DNA of 63,070 bases from Mycoplasmatota bacterium (GCA_024650045.1 JANKMU010000009.1:1-63070); one strand, 5' to 3'; shown: positions 44,676 through 54,723, counted from the stretch's first letter. A program made the numbers and translations. The notes: generated from the sequence alone by a model not told the origin.

Positions 44676-44693
44676 GCACTAGGAGAGGTGTAC

Positions 44694-47474
44694 ATGAAAA
44701 AAAGAATTATAGTAGTTCTATTACTACTGATTAGTTTTATGGTGTTTGGTAGTTTAGACAATAGTCAAACAATCCAAGCACAGACGCAAGATGAACGTAT
44801 TATAACAAGTACAAGCACACATTTATTAACAAATATCAATGAACCTATTGATACTTCTGTTATACGTGTTCGAGGTGCTTTTGGAGAAATTTACCTTAAC
44901 CAAGCTACGCTAACAAGCACAAGTGATGCAGTAACGATTACTGCAAATTCGATTACCGTGTCTGAAAAAGGTATATTTCCTATATCGTTTCAATATCCCG
45001 GAACAACGATGACATTACATTTGATTAGTAAATTGTCATCAGAAACAGAATATGTTATATACGAAGAAGACTTTTCAAATTATGCAAATGGAGCAATCCC
45101 TGCTTCATTAACATTATTAAATAACGTCGGACAACCTGGAGGATCTGCTGCAATCGATGGAAATCGCTTATTACTTTCTCCATCTACAATTGTATTGTTT
45201 CCAACGTACCTACAAGGTTTTAGTAATTATATTATTGAAACTGACATGCGTATGACAAGTGCAGCCAATGCATCAAGATGGACTTCAGTTATGTTTAGAT
45301 ACCAAACTGAAAACTATTATCAAATGGCAATAAGACAAGATACTACCCTTCCTAACGGAGTAGAATTTGCTAAAAGAGTTGAAGGTAGTTGGAATGTTGC
45401 TGGCACTGGTTCTTATACTGAAGCGCTAGGTCCAGGAACGTTTTATAATTTAAAAATTGATGTTAATGGAACAACAGTAAAGGAATATATAAATGACACT
45501 GAAATTATCAATTATGATGCAGCTTTCGAGTTTACTCACGGTAGAATTGGTGTTCAAGCAGATAATGTAAATGTTTATTATGACAATATAAAAATAACAT
45601 TACCCGAAGATTATATAGAAGTTGATCAGTACCAATTCCAACAAGTAGTTGATGTTTATAAACCTACAACAGGTATTGTAGCGCCAGCAACAACAGTTGT
45701 TTGGTTTGATGAAATGTCTCAAATTGATGACTTTAGTGCAGAGATAAGACCAGCAACTTCAATATTTAGAATAAACGATGATTTAGATGTTGTTGATGCA
45801 TCTGGTAATGTACTACTTCCTTTATATGATGCATTACTTGCAGTTGATGGGAAAGTTATTCCAGCATTTTATACAAACAATGCAACAACCGCAGCTACAC
45901 TAGGCTCAACATTAAGAAACTATCGAATCTTTGATGCGTTCATCGTATCAGATGAAGGTGATGTCATTTTAGCTGCTAGAGAGACACACAGTTTATTACG
46001 TGGTGTTATGAATTATCCAATGACTGAGGTTGAATCTTTATCCAAAGAAGATTTAATTGAAGTAAGAAAAACAACAAATGCTGCTCAAGCAGTTGCATCT
46101 ATTATTCCAGTTCAGTTACTTAATCAGGAACTTGTCCATTATATGCAACAAAGAGCTATGACTGTATGGACAGCTGCTAATAATGATGATGTTAGTCAAT
46201 ATAAAGCAATTTTAAGTGGTGTAAATGGCATTATTACTCAAGATTTTGAATCACTATTTGAAAAATATGCAACTTTTGGTCCTAATACACATGTAAGAAG
46301 ACCATTAATGATTGCTCATCGTGGTTTATATGCTGGGGGCTTAAGTTCAGCACCAGAAAATACAATTGAAGCAGCTCAAGAAGCCTACTCAAAAGGTGCA
46401 GATATTATTGAGATTGATGTGTATCTTTCACTTGATCAAGAAGTTATTGTCATACATGATGCAACAACAGCTAGAACTGCTCCAGAATATGACAGTTTAA
46501 CAATTGCACAATCAACTTTAGCACAAATTAAGTCTGTAAACTTAGCTGATCCAAATGGTGGTCGTGAAAACCTTAAGATTCCTACACTTCGTGAATTCAT
46601 GACTGCATTTAAAGATGAAGATGTTGTATTATTTATCGAAATAAAACCAACATCAGATTTACTAGTATTAAGAGTTGCTGAATTAATCGAAGAACTTGAA
46701 ATGTATGACCAATCAGCAATTATAGCATTCTCAACAACAAATATACAATCCATGAATGTATATATGCCAGAGTTGTCAAATGGACATTTAACAGGTGCAG
46801 TATTAAACGCACAAAATTTAAACACTTCATTGACTAACATGTTTTCTACAAATGTGCCTATTAACTCAACATTAAATCCTAACTTTGGTGCATTAACTAA
46901 AAATTTCGTTGAAGCAATCGTTCATAGAGGTATCACGGTATGGCCATGGACACTCAACGAATATAATATTATCGTTCAATATTACAACTATGGTGTTTCC
47001 GGTATAACGACTGACCACTTAGGATATATACAAGATACATTTAATCGTATTGTCTTTGAGACCTACTACCATTTATCATTATTAGAGGATGCAACAAACA
47101 TTCAAATCGAGGCAGCTATCGAGACACCTGCAGGCTTGAGTTATCCTTATATGCCTGAAATGACAGTGATTGATGATGGTGGAACAGGTATTGTAATTGA
47201 CCTTAACGGAAATGTTACACAAGTTAATGATATAGGTACAGCATATACATTCACTAAGTTTACCAGTACAATGCCGAATGGTACAAGTTTTACAATTACT
47301 GGTGATTTAGTAACTATTGACATTGTTTCAGAATTACCACCAGAACCAATTGATGAGCCAGATGCAAACAACACAGCTATAATCATAGTTTCTATCATTG
47401 GTGGTTCTGCTGCAGTTGGAGTCGGAGGATTCTTCGGCATTCGTTACTTATTAAAATTAAGAAAAATATCATAA
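44694..47474 (+). CDS. Surface glycerophosphodiester phosphodiesterase-domain protein with C-terminal anchor
   Basis: Exported protein of 926 residues: signal peptide (about 1-28), a beta-rich domain with a LamG/concanavalin-like look (about 125-300), a region resembling a second, degenerate TIM barrel (about 310-520), then a GDPD domain starting MIAHRGLYAGG and containing ENTIEAAQ, DIIEIDVYLS and VIVIHDATT (His, Glu, Asp metal site), and a C-terminal membrane helix (about 895-918) ending in KLRKIS. GDPDs hydrolyse glycerophosphodiesters such as glycerophosphocholine or teichoic acid-like polymers. A cytosolic GDPD lies at 52325. GGAGAGG lies 5 bases before the chosen ATG. Confidence 0.82.
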   Translation: MKKRIIVVLLLLISFMVFGSLDNSQTIQAQTQDERIITSTSTHLLTNINEPIDTSVIRVRGAFGEIYLNQATLTSTSDAVTITANSITVSEKGIFPISFQYPGTTMTLHLISKLSSETEYVIYEEDFSNYANGAIPASLTLLNNVGQPGGSAAIDGNRLLLSPSTIVLFPTYLQGFSNYIIETDMRMTSAANASRWTSVMFRYQTENYYQMAIRQDTTLPNGVEFAKRVEGSWNVAGTGSYTEALGPGTFYNLKIDVNGTTVKEYINDTEIINYDAAFEFTHGRIGVQADNVNVYYDNIKITLPEDYIEVDQYQFQQVVDVYKPTTGIVAPATTVVWFDEMSQIDDFSAEIRPATSIFRINDDLDVVDASGNVLLPLYDALLAVDGKVIPAFYTNNATTAATLGSTLRNYRIFDAFIVSDEGDVILAARETHSLLRGVMNYPMTEVESLSKEDLIEVRKTTNAAQAVASIIPVQLLNQELVHYMQQRAMTVWTAANNDDVSQYKAILSGVNGIITQDFESLFEKYATFGPNTHVRRPLMIAHRGLYAGGLSSAPENTIEAAQEAYSKGADIIEIDVYLSLDQEVIVIHDATTARTAPEYDSLTIAQSTLAQIKSVNLADPNGGRENLKIPTLREFMTAFKDEDVVLFIEIKPTSDLLVLRVAELIEELEMYDQSAIIAFSTTNIQSMNVYMPELSNGHLTGAVLNAQNLNTSLTNMFSTNVPINSTLNPNFGALTKNFVEAIVHRGITVWPWTLNEYNIIVQYYNYGVSGITTDHLGYIQDTFNRIVFETYYHLSLLEDATNIQIEAAIETPAGLSYPYMPEMTVIDDGGTGIVIDLNGNVTQVNDIGTAYTFTKFTSTMPNGTSFTITGDLVTIDIVSELPPEPIDEPDANNTAIIIVSIIGGSAAVGVGGFFGIRYLLKLRKIS

Positions 47475-47522
47475 GATTTGATCGCGTCAAAGTCGCGTCA
47501 AAATATAAAACGGAGGTTACTT

Positions 47523-50500
47523 ATGAAAAAAGTGTTTTATACAATATTCATTCTCTTTATGGCAATTGCTTTAGTTGCATGTAAGGGTGATGATCCTACT
47601 GTGGAACCAACACCAACAGTAGAACCAACACCAACTCCAGAAGATACTTTAGCACCATTATTATTTGGTATCGCTGATGTAGTTGTTGATGTCGGTGGAG
47701 AATTTGATCCACTAGAAGGTATTACAGCAACAGATAATGTTGATGGAAACTTGACATCTCAAATTAATGTTAGTGGAGAATATGATTTAGATGTAGCAGG
47801 TGTTTATACACTAACATATACTGTTACAGATGCTGCTGGTAATGTTACAACAGATACTAGACAGTTAATCGTAAGAGTTGCACCTACGAGCGAATTATTC
47901 GTTACTAACGGTGATTTCACTGAGCCACTAGATGGTACTTGGACACACTGGGCTGGTGAAGGTGGAGCTTCTACCGTTGAAATCGTTGATGGTGTTTTAG
48001 AATATAACATTACAGCAAACGGTGGACAATGGTGGAGTTCACAATTTTCACAACCAAACTTAGTCGTACCACAAGGTAAAGCATTTAAGTTCCAATTCGA
48101 TGCAAAAGCAGATGAACCAAGAGCAATCGTAACTAAATTAGAAAATGCACAATATGTTGGATACTTTGATGAAGCACACATGTTAACGACTGAATGGGTA
48201 ACATACGAAATAGAATTTTTCGTAACTGCAGAAACAATCACTAATGGTAAATTAATCTTTGGTGGTGGTACTACTGCTGGTTATCTAGTTGGTGGAGATG
48301 CTTTAACAAAAGTTTATCTTGATAACGTTGAATTCATTGAACTTGAACCAAGTGAAGATGATGAAGCTCCAGTTATTTCTGGTGCATCTGATAAGATCAT
48401 TGATCAAAACGAAGTATTCAATCCACTTCAAGGTATCACAGTATCTGATAATATGGATACAGAATTAACTGTTGATGATATCGTTATTACTGGTACTGTT
48501 GACTCTGCTACACCTGGTGATTATGTATTAACTTATACATTAGAAGATGCATCAGGTAATGAAGTTGTTGTTACACGTACAATTACTGTTGCTGATGGAC
48601 TAGCTCCTTCAACATGGTTAGTAGTTAATGGCGATTTCGAAGAAGAACAATTAACACCACTTCCACAACCTGCAGAAACTGGTTGGGGATGGCATGGTGC
48701 AGCATCATTTACAGCACAAATTAAAGATGGCATGGCAATTCTTGACATCGCTACTCTTGGAACAGTTGTTCATGGTGTACAATTCTATCAACAAAATAGA
48801 GTTATTGAACAAGGTAGAATTTACAAAGTAACATTTGATGCAAAAGCTGATATTGCACGTCCGATTATGGTCGCATTAGAACAAGGAACAACAAGAAGAT
48901 TTGACCAAATCGTAGATATCACAACTGATTGGGTAACATATGAAGTTATTATTGATCATATCCTTCCTGGATATACAAATGGTAAATTCGCATTCTTTAT
49001 GGGTCTTGTTGGTTCTAATTCCGTTCCAACGACTGTATATTTAGACAATGTAACTGTTGAAAGAATAGCAGAAATCGTTGATACTAAAGCTCCTGAATTA
49101 CGTGGAGTTGAAGATTATTTCATCCGTAAAGGTATTAATTTTGATCCACTTCTTGGCGTTACTTTATTTGATGCAGTTGATAAAGATGTAACTGTTGAAG
49201 ATATCGTTGTTGATTCTAACCTAGATGTAGATGTTGTTGGTGAATATACAATAACATACACAGTCACTGATGCATCAGCAAATGAAGCAGTATATACACG
49301 TGCAATTCATGTTGTAGAAGCTGTTGATATGCCAGAAAATGGATTTACACTTGTTAATGGTGATTTTGAAGTTGACCAAGCTACTCCATATGCTCAACCT
49401 GCTGTTGATGGTTGGGGATGGCATGGTGGTGGTACATTTACTGTAGAAATCGCTAATGGTATTATGACACAAGTTATTACTAACGTTGGTACTGTACCTC
49501 ATGGTACACAATTCTATCAACAAAATAGAACTATCGATACGAGAGCAACTTACTTATTAACATTCGATGCGAAAGTTGATCTTGCTAGATCAATTCGTTT
49601 ATCACTTGAAGCTGGTACAGCTGTCAATTGGTTTGAAATCGTTGATATTACAACAGATTGGGTAACATATCAAGCTTATATCACTATTCCTGGTGGTGGA
49701 TTTACTAATGGTAAATTTGCATTCTTCGCAGGTTTAGTTGAACCAGATTCACCTGCAACTACATTCTACTTAGATAATGTTTCTATCGAACTTGTTGGTT
49801 ACTTAGTTGATGTAGATGCTCCAATGATCTTTGGTGTAGATGAAGCTGAAACTGTTGAAGGGCTAGATTTTGATCCTCTTCTTGGTGTAACAGTATTTGA
49901 TGTTGTAGACAAAGGTTTAACCCCTGATGATATCGTAATTATAGGAACAGTTGATACAAACACTCCTGGTGACTATGAATTAACTTATACATTAACTGAT
50001 AAATCGGGTAATGTTACATCAATCGTAAGACATATCGTTGTTAGCGCTTCTGATGGAAGCATTCCTACAACATTTGTATTAATTAATAATGAATTCGACA
50101 CAGACCAAACTGCTCCTGCTGCTGCAGGTGAAGGTTGGGGATGGCACGGTAATGGTCAATTTAATGTAAACATCGAAAATGGTGTTGCACAAATTGATGT
50201 GTTTGAAACATGGAATCAATTCTATGGAGTACAATTTTATATCCTAAACCGTACAGTTACTCAAGGTCACACTTATAGAATTACATTTAGAGCAAAAGCT
50301 GATGATCCAAGACCTATTCAATTAAATCTTGAACCTACTGGTTCTGGCTTTGTAGCATTCTTCGATTTAGAAACAGAATATAATGAATATGTTTATGAAT
50401 ATAAAAATGAAGCTGCAACATTTGCAAACGGTAAGTTCTCATTCTTCATTGGTAACATTCATAGTTTCTCTACACCAACTACTGTTTATTTTGATTATGT

Positions 50501-51569
50501 GAATGTAGAAAGAATTATGGAAAAATCTGCTGATATTGTAGCTCCTCAAATATGGGGTGCATTAGATACAGTTTGGCTACAAGGTGAAGCATTTGATCCA
50601 ATGTTAGGTTTACGTGTTTATGATCATGTTGATAAGACATTAACAGCTGATGATATTGCATATACAGGCACTGTAAATGTTGATGTTCCTGGAGACTATG
50701 ATCTTGTTTATACACTTGAAGATGCTTCAGGTAATGTTTTAACTCATACAAGAGTTGTTACTGTTGTTGAAGCTGCTAACTTGGCAGAACAACGTATTAA
50801 CTTTATTGATGGTGATTTTGCAACCGAGGCACCGATTACAACTTCTGATGGAAACTTAGGTTGGACTTTAAAGACATCAGGTACTGGTGCATTTAATCCT
50901 CATACATTTGTAGATGGAGCAATTGCTATTGAAGTAACTAGTGTTGGTACAGTTCCACATGGTATTCAATTCTTCCAAAGAAATGGCTTTAAACTAGAGG
51001 CACACACAACTTATTCAATTACATTTAAAGCAAAAGCTGATTTAGTTAGAGACATTAATGTCATTATGGAAAACCCATCTGAAAACTTTAGAAATCTTTC
51101 ATTAAATACTATAGAACTAGGAACAGATTGGGCAACTTATGAATTTGTTCTACATAATGGTTACGTAACAACTGCAGATGCTAAGATTGGTTTCTTCTTA
51201 GGACTAATTGATGCTGCAGCTCCTGAAAGAAGTGCTTTAACAACAATTTATTTCGATGATGTTGAAGTTAATCTTATTGGTTATGCTGTAGATGAAACTG
51301 CACCTATGGTATGGGCAGCTGATGCTGAAGTTGAACAAAACACAGTATTTAATCCTTTAACTGGAATTAAATATGGTGACTTTGCAAAAGCTCCTGAACT
51401 AGTTATTACAAGTACAACAGTTGGTTTAGTTACTGAAACTGAAGGCGTTTATACAATTGACACTTCTACTGTTGGCAATTATATCTTAACTTATACAGTA
51501 ACAGATCATTATGGAAATGTAACTGTCTTCGATAGAGCATTAAATGTCGTAGAACCAGTTATTGAATAG
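47523..51569 (+). CDS. Giant modular lipoprotein: six Ig-like and five carbohydrate-binding modules
   Basis: Lipoprotein of 1348 residues, lipobox LVAC (Cys20), short Pro/Thr/Glu linker, then alternating DUF5011-type Ig-like domains (starting near 41, 280, 520, 763, 1004, 1257) and jelly-roll carbohydrate-binding modules (about 127-278, 366-517, 608-760, 848-1002, 1090-1255). Modules 2 to 4 share GWGWHG followed by QFYQQNR or a variant. Period about 240 residues, so the DNA is an internal tandem repeat. No enzyme domain, so it is a substrate-capture protein. It shares this architecture with the 831-residue lipoprotein at 28163. I start at the ATG 47523 with GGAGG 6 bases before it. Confidence 0.88.
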   Translation: MKKVFYTIFILFMAIALVACKGDDPTVEPTPTVEPTPTPEDTLAPLLFGIADVVVDVGGEFDPLEGITATDNVDGNLTSQINVSGEYDLDVAGVYTLTYTVTDAAGNVTTDTRQLIVRVAPTSELFVTNGDFTEPLDGTWTHWAGEGGASTVEIVDGVLEYNITANGGQWWSSQFSQPNLVVPQGKAFKFQFDAKADEPRAIVTKLENAQYVGYFDEAHMLTTEWVTYEIEFFVTAETITNGKLIFGGGTTAGYLVGGDALTKVYLDNVEFIELEPSEDDEAPVISGASDKIIDQNEVFNPLQGITVSDNMDTELTVDDIVITGTVDSATPGDYVLTYTLEDASGNEVVVTRTITVADGLAPSTWLVVNGDFEEEQLTPLPQPAETGWGWHGAASFTAQIKDGMAILDIATLGTVVHGVQFYQQNRVIEQGRIYKVTFDAKADIARPIMVALEQGTTRRFDQIVDITTDWVTYEVIIDHILPGYTNGKFAFFMGLVGSNSVPTTVYLDNVTVERIAEIVDTKAPELRGVEDYFIRKGINFDPLLGVTLFDAVDKDVTVEDIVVDSNLDVDVVGEYTITYTVTDASANEAVYTRAIHVVEAVDMPENGFTLVNGDFEVDQATPYAQPAVDGWGWHGGGTFTVEIANGIMTQVITNVGTVPHGTQFYQQNRTIDTRATYLLTFDAKVDLARSIRLSLEAGTAVNWFEIVDITTDWVTYQAYITIPGGGFTNGKFAFFAGLVEPDSPATTFYLDNVSIELVGYLVDVDAPMIFGVDEAETVEGLDFDPLLGVTVFDVVDKGLTPDDIVIIGTVDTNTPGDYELTYTLTDKSGNVTSIVRHIVVSASDGSIPTTFVLINNEFDTDQTAPAAAGEGWGWHGNGQFNVNIENGVAQIDVFETWNQFYGVQFYILNRTVTQGHTYRITFRAKADDPRPIQLNLEPTGSGFVAFFDLETEYNEYVYEYKNEAATFANGKFSFFIGNIHSFSTPTTVYFDYVNVERIMEKSADIVAPQIWGALDTVWLQGEAFDPMLGLRVYDHVDKTLTADDIAYTGTVNVDVPGDYDLVYTLEDASGNVLTHTRVVTVVEAANLAEQRINFIDGDFATEAPITTSDGNLGWTLKTSGTGAFNPHTFVDGAIAIEVTSVGTVPHGIQFFQRNGFKLEAHTTYSITFKAKADLVRDINVIMENPSENFRNLSLNTIELGTDWATYEFVLHNGYVTTADAKIGFFLGLIDAAAPERSALTTIYFDDVEVNLIGYAVDETAPMVWAADAEVEQNTVFNPLTGIKYGDFAKAPELVITSTTVGLVTETEGVYTIDTSTVGNYILTYTVTDHYGNVTVFDRALNVVEPVIE
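47640..51300 (+). repeat. In-gene tandem modules (Ig-CBM units, about 725 bp)
   Basis: Five consecutive Ig-like plus CBM units inside the giant lipoprotein gene. At DNA level the string GGTTGGGGATGGCA recurs near 48683, 49412 and 50134, and each unit starts with an aspartate/APxxxG opening. Divergence between units is large enough to show the duplication is old. Confidence 0.8.
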
Positions 51570-51580
51570 TACCTCCTCCC

Positions 51581-51600
51581 ATTACGAAGGCGTTCGTAAT
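51581..51600 (+). other. Hairpin after the giant lipoprotein gene
   Basis: Stem ATTACGAA / TTCGTAAT with a 4-base loop, no U-tract; 12 bases after the stop, before the real terminator. Confidence 0.5.
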
Positions 51601-51617
51601 TAGAGTATATAGAAAAG

Positions 51618-51648
51618 AAGAATGGTTCGTTTCGGACCATTCTTTTTA
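51618..51648 (+). terminator. Terminator of the GDPD/CBM operon
   Basis: Stem AAGAATGGT / ACCATTCTT with a 9-base loop and T5. Confidence 0.88.
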
Positions 51649-51654
51649 TTTCGC

Positions 51655-51688
51655 AAATAAAAAACCTTATCATCTTTTGTGATGTAAG
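51655..51688 (-). terminator. Terminator of the dNK operon
   Basis: Imperfect stem CCTTACATC / GATGATAAGG around a 6-base loop, followed on the minus strand by T6; faces the converging operon's terminator. Confidence 0.8.
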
Positions 51689-51700
51689 GCATTATTAATT

Positions 51701-52309
51701 TTATTTGTTTTTAATTTTCAAAACTGCTGCCAATGATTCTTCAAAAACTTGGTCTTCTGTTTTACCACTTGTTCTAACAACTACATAAGGAATATCATAT
51801 ACAGAACATTGTGAAGCAATCTTTGTTGTATAGTCTTTTAGTAGGCTTGAAAAATATTTTTTGTTTTTATCAAAATTATCTATTTCTTGTTGTCGTCCTT
51901 GATTCATAACTCTATCTTCAAAGTTATCCCAATCAACATCAAGAATGATGTAAATATCTGGTTTAGTGATTTGATTCATATAGGCATGAAATACGCCATT
52001 ATACATGTTCATAATCGTGGGCATGTTTTTTAAGTTGTGTTGTGCAAACAACCAATGCTCAACTAAATCTCTATCAACAATAAAATTGTTATTATATTTT
52101 TGTTGATTTAACCAGTGATTGTGGATGAAATATATTTGTAACAACATTTCAACATTTTCTTTTTGTTCATATAGCCATTTTAATAATGTGTTGAACACCT
52201 CATCATCTTTTTCAAACTCTTCCATAACTGGAAGATTAAGTGCATCTCCTAATCTTTTTACTAATGTTGACTTCCCAGAAGCAATCATACCACCTACAGA
52301 TACTTTCAT
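51701..52309 (-). CDS. Deoxynucleoside kinase
   Basis: Salvage enzyme that phosphorylates deoxynucleosides with ATP; 202 residues. P-loop GGMIASGKST (6-15), VDRDLVEHWLF with the DRx base-recognition arginine, and a lid-type Arg-rich segment near NQGRQQEI. It belongs to the dCK/dGK-like family common in Mollicutes and Firmicutes. Last gene of a three-gene unit (gap 15 bases) with GDPD and an Old Yellow Enzyme homolog. Confidence 0.9.
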   Translation of the reverse strand: MKVSVGGMIASGKSTLVKRLGDALNLPVMEEFEKDDEVFNTLLKWLYEQKENVEMLLQIYFIHNHWLNQQKYNNNFIVDRDLVEHWLFAQHNLKNMPTIMNMYNGVFHAYMNQITKPDIYIILDVDWDNFEDRVMNQGRQQEIDNFDKNKKYFSSLLKDYTTKIASQCSVYDIPYVVVRTSGKTEDQVFEESLAAVLKIKNK

Positions 52310-52324
52310 ATGTTCTCCTCTTTC

Positions 52325-53008
52325 TTATAATTTATCAGTTGTTATATAGTCTATTCCAAGCTCTTCAAATTGTTTTGCTTGTTTTTTATCGTTTACTGTA
52401 AAAACTGCAACTTCAAATCCTTCTTTTTTTAATCTTTTAATAAGATTAGGATTCACTGATTCTTTATTGATACCAATATCAATTTGATTTGCTCTACAGT
52501 CGTAGATCATCTCATTTGTCAAGCTTGAAGTTAAGTACTGTAACCGTCTATTCGTTAATGCCCTAAGATACTTCAAATAATTAATGTTAAACGAAATAAC
52601 AATAATTTCTAAAGATGGATAGTCATCAAAAATAGAAATCAAATCAGATAATTGAGTCAAATCGTGAACTTGCTTAATCTCAACGATAGCTGCTTTATTA
52701 TGTTTTGAACATAGATCTAAAAATTCAGATAATTGTGGAATTTGCAAATTAGGATATGATTTTATTTTTTTTCCTGCCTTAATCGTGAAGGATTTTATTT
52801 CTTCAAGTGTCAAATCCATAATTTTTGATGAATCTTTGCACATATACTTTAAATCATCATTATGTATAACTACAAAATGGTTATCCTTTGTTGAGTAAAC
52901 GTCACATTCTATTCCAAAATAATGCTCTTTTTCAGCAGCAAGTACAAACGATGGGATCGTATTTTCTGGAGCTTGTGTCGGTTGACCTCTGTGTGCAATA
53001 TATTTCAT
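52325..53008 (-). CDS. Glycerophosphodiester phosphodiesterase, cytosolic
   Basis: GDPD of 227 residues without signal peptide: IAHRGQ with ENTIPSF at the start, IECDVYSTKDN and VVIHNDDL, the metal and catalytic residues (two His, Glu, Asp). It releases glycerol 3-phosphate from glycerophosphodiesters. Middle gene of the unit with the OYE at 53021 and the kinase at 51701. The exported form at 44694 may work on a similar polymer outside. Confidence 0.92.
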   Translation of the reverse strand: MKYIAHRGQPTQAPENTIPSFVLAAEKEHYFGIECDVYSTKDNHFVVIHNDDLKYMCKDSSKIMDLTLEEIKSFTIKAGKKIKSYPNLQIPQLSEFLDLCSKHNKAAIVEIKQVHDLTQLSDLISIFDDYPSLEIIVISFNINYLKYLRALTNRRLQYLTSSLTNEMIYDCRANQIDIGINKESVNPNLIKRLKKEGFEVAVFTVNDKKQAKQFEELGIDYITTDKL

Positions 53009-53020
53009 ACTTCACCTATT

Positions 53021-54019
53021 TTACTTTTTTCCCCTTTTATATTGTTCCGGAAAATCAATATCAACACCTAAATCACTTGCATGATTTAACATTAAATAAG
53101 GTTCTCTTAATAAAATTCTACCAAAATAAACAAAATCACAACGGTTTGAACCAATTGCATGGTCAGCTAACATTAAGTCTGTAATTAATCCACCACCCAT
53201 AACAGGAAGTTTGGTTTCTCTTTTAACAATTTTCGCTAGATCTAACTGATATCCTGGATATGCATTAATCTTAACTTGAATATTCCCGCCTGAACTTACA
53301 TCTACCATATCAATACCTAAATGTTTAACACTATTAATCGCTTCAGAAATAGATTTTGGTGTTACTCCACCTTCAACATATTCGTATGCAGATACTCTAA
53401 TTGCTAGAACTTTTTCTTTTGGCCAAACTGACATAATGGCTTCAACGACTTCTTTTAAAAATAATGTTCCATCTTTATATTCATCAGTTCTTTGATTTGA
53501 TAATGGAGATAAAAACTCAAAAATCAAATATCCATGAGCTCCATGAATCTCTAATAGGTCGTATCCAGCTTCATCAGCTCTTCTGGCTGCTTGTTTAAAT
53601 GATTCAACTACGTCTTTAATATCTTTTTTAGTCATTTCTTTAGGTGCTTTATAATCACCACCATAGTTGATTGCTGATGGTGCAATCGGATTGTCTGTCT
53701 TTGATTTTCTTCCTGCATGATTAATTTGGATTCCAGCCACTGCACCATGCTGATGAATTACATCAACAATTCTCTTGAGTCCTGGAATGTGACTATCATC
53801 CCAAATTCCTAAATCATGAATAGAAATTCTTCCATCTGGTAGTACAGCAGTTGCTTCTTGGATAATCAATCCAACACCACCGAGTGCTCTTGACCCATAA
53901 TGAACTAGATGAAAATCATTAGCGTAACCTTGCTCATCAGCACTATACATACACATTGGTGGCATAACTGCGCGATTTTTTAAAATAATATTTTTAATTT
54001 TATATGATTCATATAACAT
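53021..54019 (-). CDS. NADH:flavin oxidoreductase, Old Yellow Enzyme family (NamA/YqjM-like)
   Basis: FMN-dependent ene-reductase, 332 residues. Opening IKNIILKNRAVMPPMCMYSA, substrate-site QINHAGRK, the barrel strand HGAHGYL and closing GNRCDFVYFGRILLREP-type FMN site fit the short YqjM group without an iron-sulfur domain. Substrate is usually an unsaturated carbonyl compound. First gene of the unit. Confidence 0.9.
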   Translation of the reverse strand: MLYESYKIKNIILKNRAVMPPMCMYSADEQGYANDFHLVHYGSRALGGVGLIIQEATAVLPDGRISIHDLGIWDDSHIPGLKRIVDVIHQHGAVAGIQINHAGRKSKTDNPIAPSAINYGGDYKAPKEMTKKDIKDVVESFKQAARRADEAGYDLLEIHGAHGYLIFEFLSPLSNQRTDEYKDGTLFLKEVVEAIMSVWPKEKVLAIRVSAYEYVEGGVTPKSISEAINSVKHLGIDMVDVSSGGNIQVKINAYPGYQLDLAKIVKRETKLPVMGGGLITDLMLADHAIGSNRCDFVYFGRILLREPYLMLNHASDLGVDIDFPEQYKRGKK

Positions 54020-54126
54020 GAAAAATCCTCCTTGTTTTGGACTTTCTATACCTTACATTGTAACATGAAATAAGCTGTAATTAAATAGTTTATTTAATTA
54101 TATATAGATTAATTTGTTATTGCAGA

Positions 54127-54149
54127 AGAAAAACCTATCCAAGATAGGT
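54127..54149 (-). terminator. Terminator after the DUF805 gene
   Basis: Stem ACCTATC / GATAGGT with a 3-base loop, T4 and further T-rich bases on the minus strand. The region 54020-54257 holds nothing else recognisable. Confidence 0.75.
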
Positions 54150-54257
54150 ATTCGCTTTATGTATATGTTTTTAGTTTTTACAAATTCATTATTACATTGA
54201 TTCAAAAAAGATGAATAGATCCATTTTTAAACACTATTTTTAACGATCATAATAAGC

Positions 54258-54647
54258 TTAATCAATATTGCTACTATTAGAAAATAAAAGAACTGTTAAT
54301 GCAATCCAACCAGCAAATGGTATCAATAATAACCATAGATTTGCCCCACTTCTACCAGCATCCCTCAATCTTCTTCTCATTAAAGATATTGTAGGAACAT
54401 AAGAAAAGATAAAATATACAACAAAAATAGAAGATCCAATGATGCCATACTCAGTGATTCCGATTGTCATCTCAATATGGCTAAACGTTATTAAAATGGC
54501 GAATATAACAAAATGTACAAACATTGCCCAAATAAATTCAGTTTTGTTAGATTTGTTTTCAAAATCGAAACTTTTACTCCACATCAATTGGTAAAGTGAA
54601 AAAGGATGATCACCACTCACTTCATGTTTCCTAATGTCTTGCTCCAT
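54258..54647 (-). CDS. DUF805 membrane protein
   Basis: Protein of 129 residues with three or four membrane helices (about 40-58, 66-87, 105-125) and the DUF805 signature of LMRRRLRDAGRSGANLW between the helices. The DUF805 family is widespread in Firmicutes and mycobacteriophages; no function is known. Single gene with its own terminator. Confidence 0.85.
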   Translation of the reverse strand: MEQDIRKHEVSGDHPFSLYQLMWSKSFDFENKSNKTEFIWAMFVHFVIFAILITFSHIEMTIGITEYGIIGSSIFVVYFIFSYVPTISLMRRRLRDAGRSGANLWLLLIPFAGWIALTVLLFSNSSNID

Positions 54648-54723
54648 AATAACCCCCGTGATTTAGTTTTAATTCTATTGTATTTATTTTAACATTTTAT
54701 GTGTAGATTACCAAATATATATA

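Larger units (their letters stand above)
44497..44693 (+). promoter_or_regulatory. Structured 200-base leader with operators
   Basis: Between the promoter and the start codon at 44694. First a hairpin GCAT / ATGC (44503-44516 region), then AAGTGTTT-CTGG / CCA-TAAAACACTT (44521-44554), with the two operators further on (44573 and 44664). No long open frame or known riboswitch is recognised; the hairpins may set mRNA stability or attenuation. Confidence 0.5.

Noticed and set aside
44497-44693. Known riboswitch in the GDPD leader
   Set aside because: None of the conserved cores I know (purine, TPP, SAM, glycine, preQ1, glmS) is visible.
49275-49523. Minus-strand cysteine-rich frame opposite the giant lipoprotein
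   Set aside because: It lies within a CBM repeat and its residues follow from the repeated sense codons; no start signal.
47640-51300. Repeat array considered as CRISPR
   Set aside because: The period is about 725 bp, repeats are diverged and in frame with one long protein; no short direct repeats with unique spacers occur anywhere in the window.
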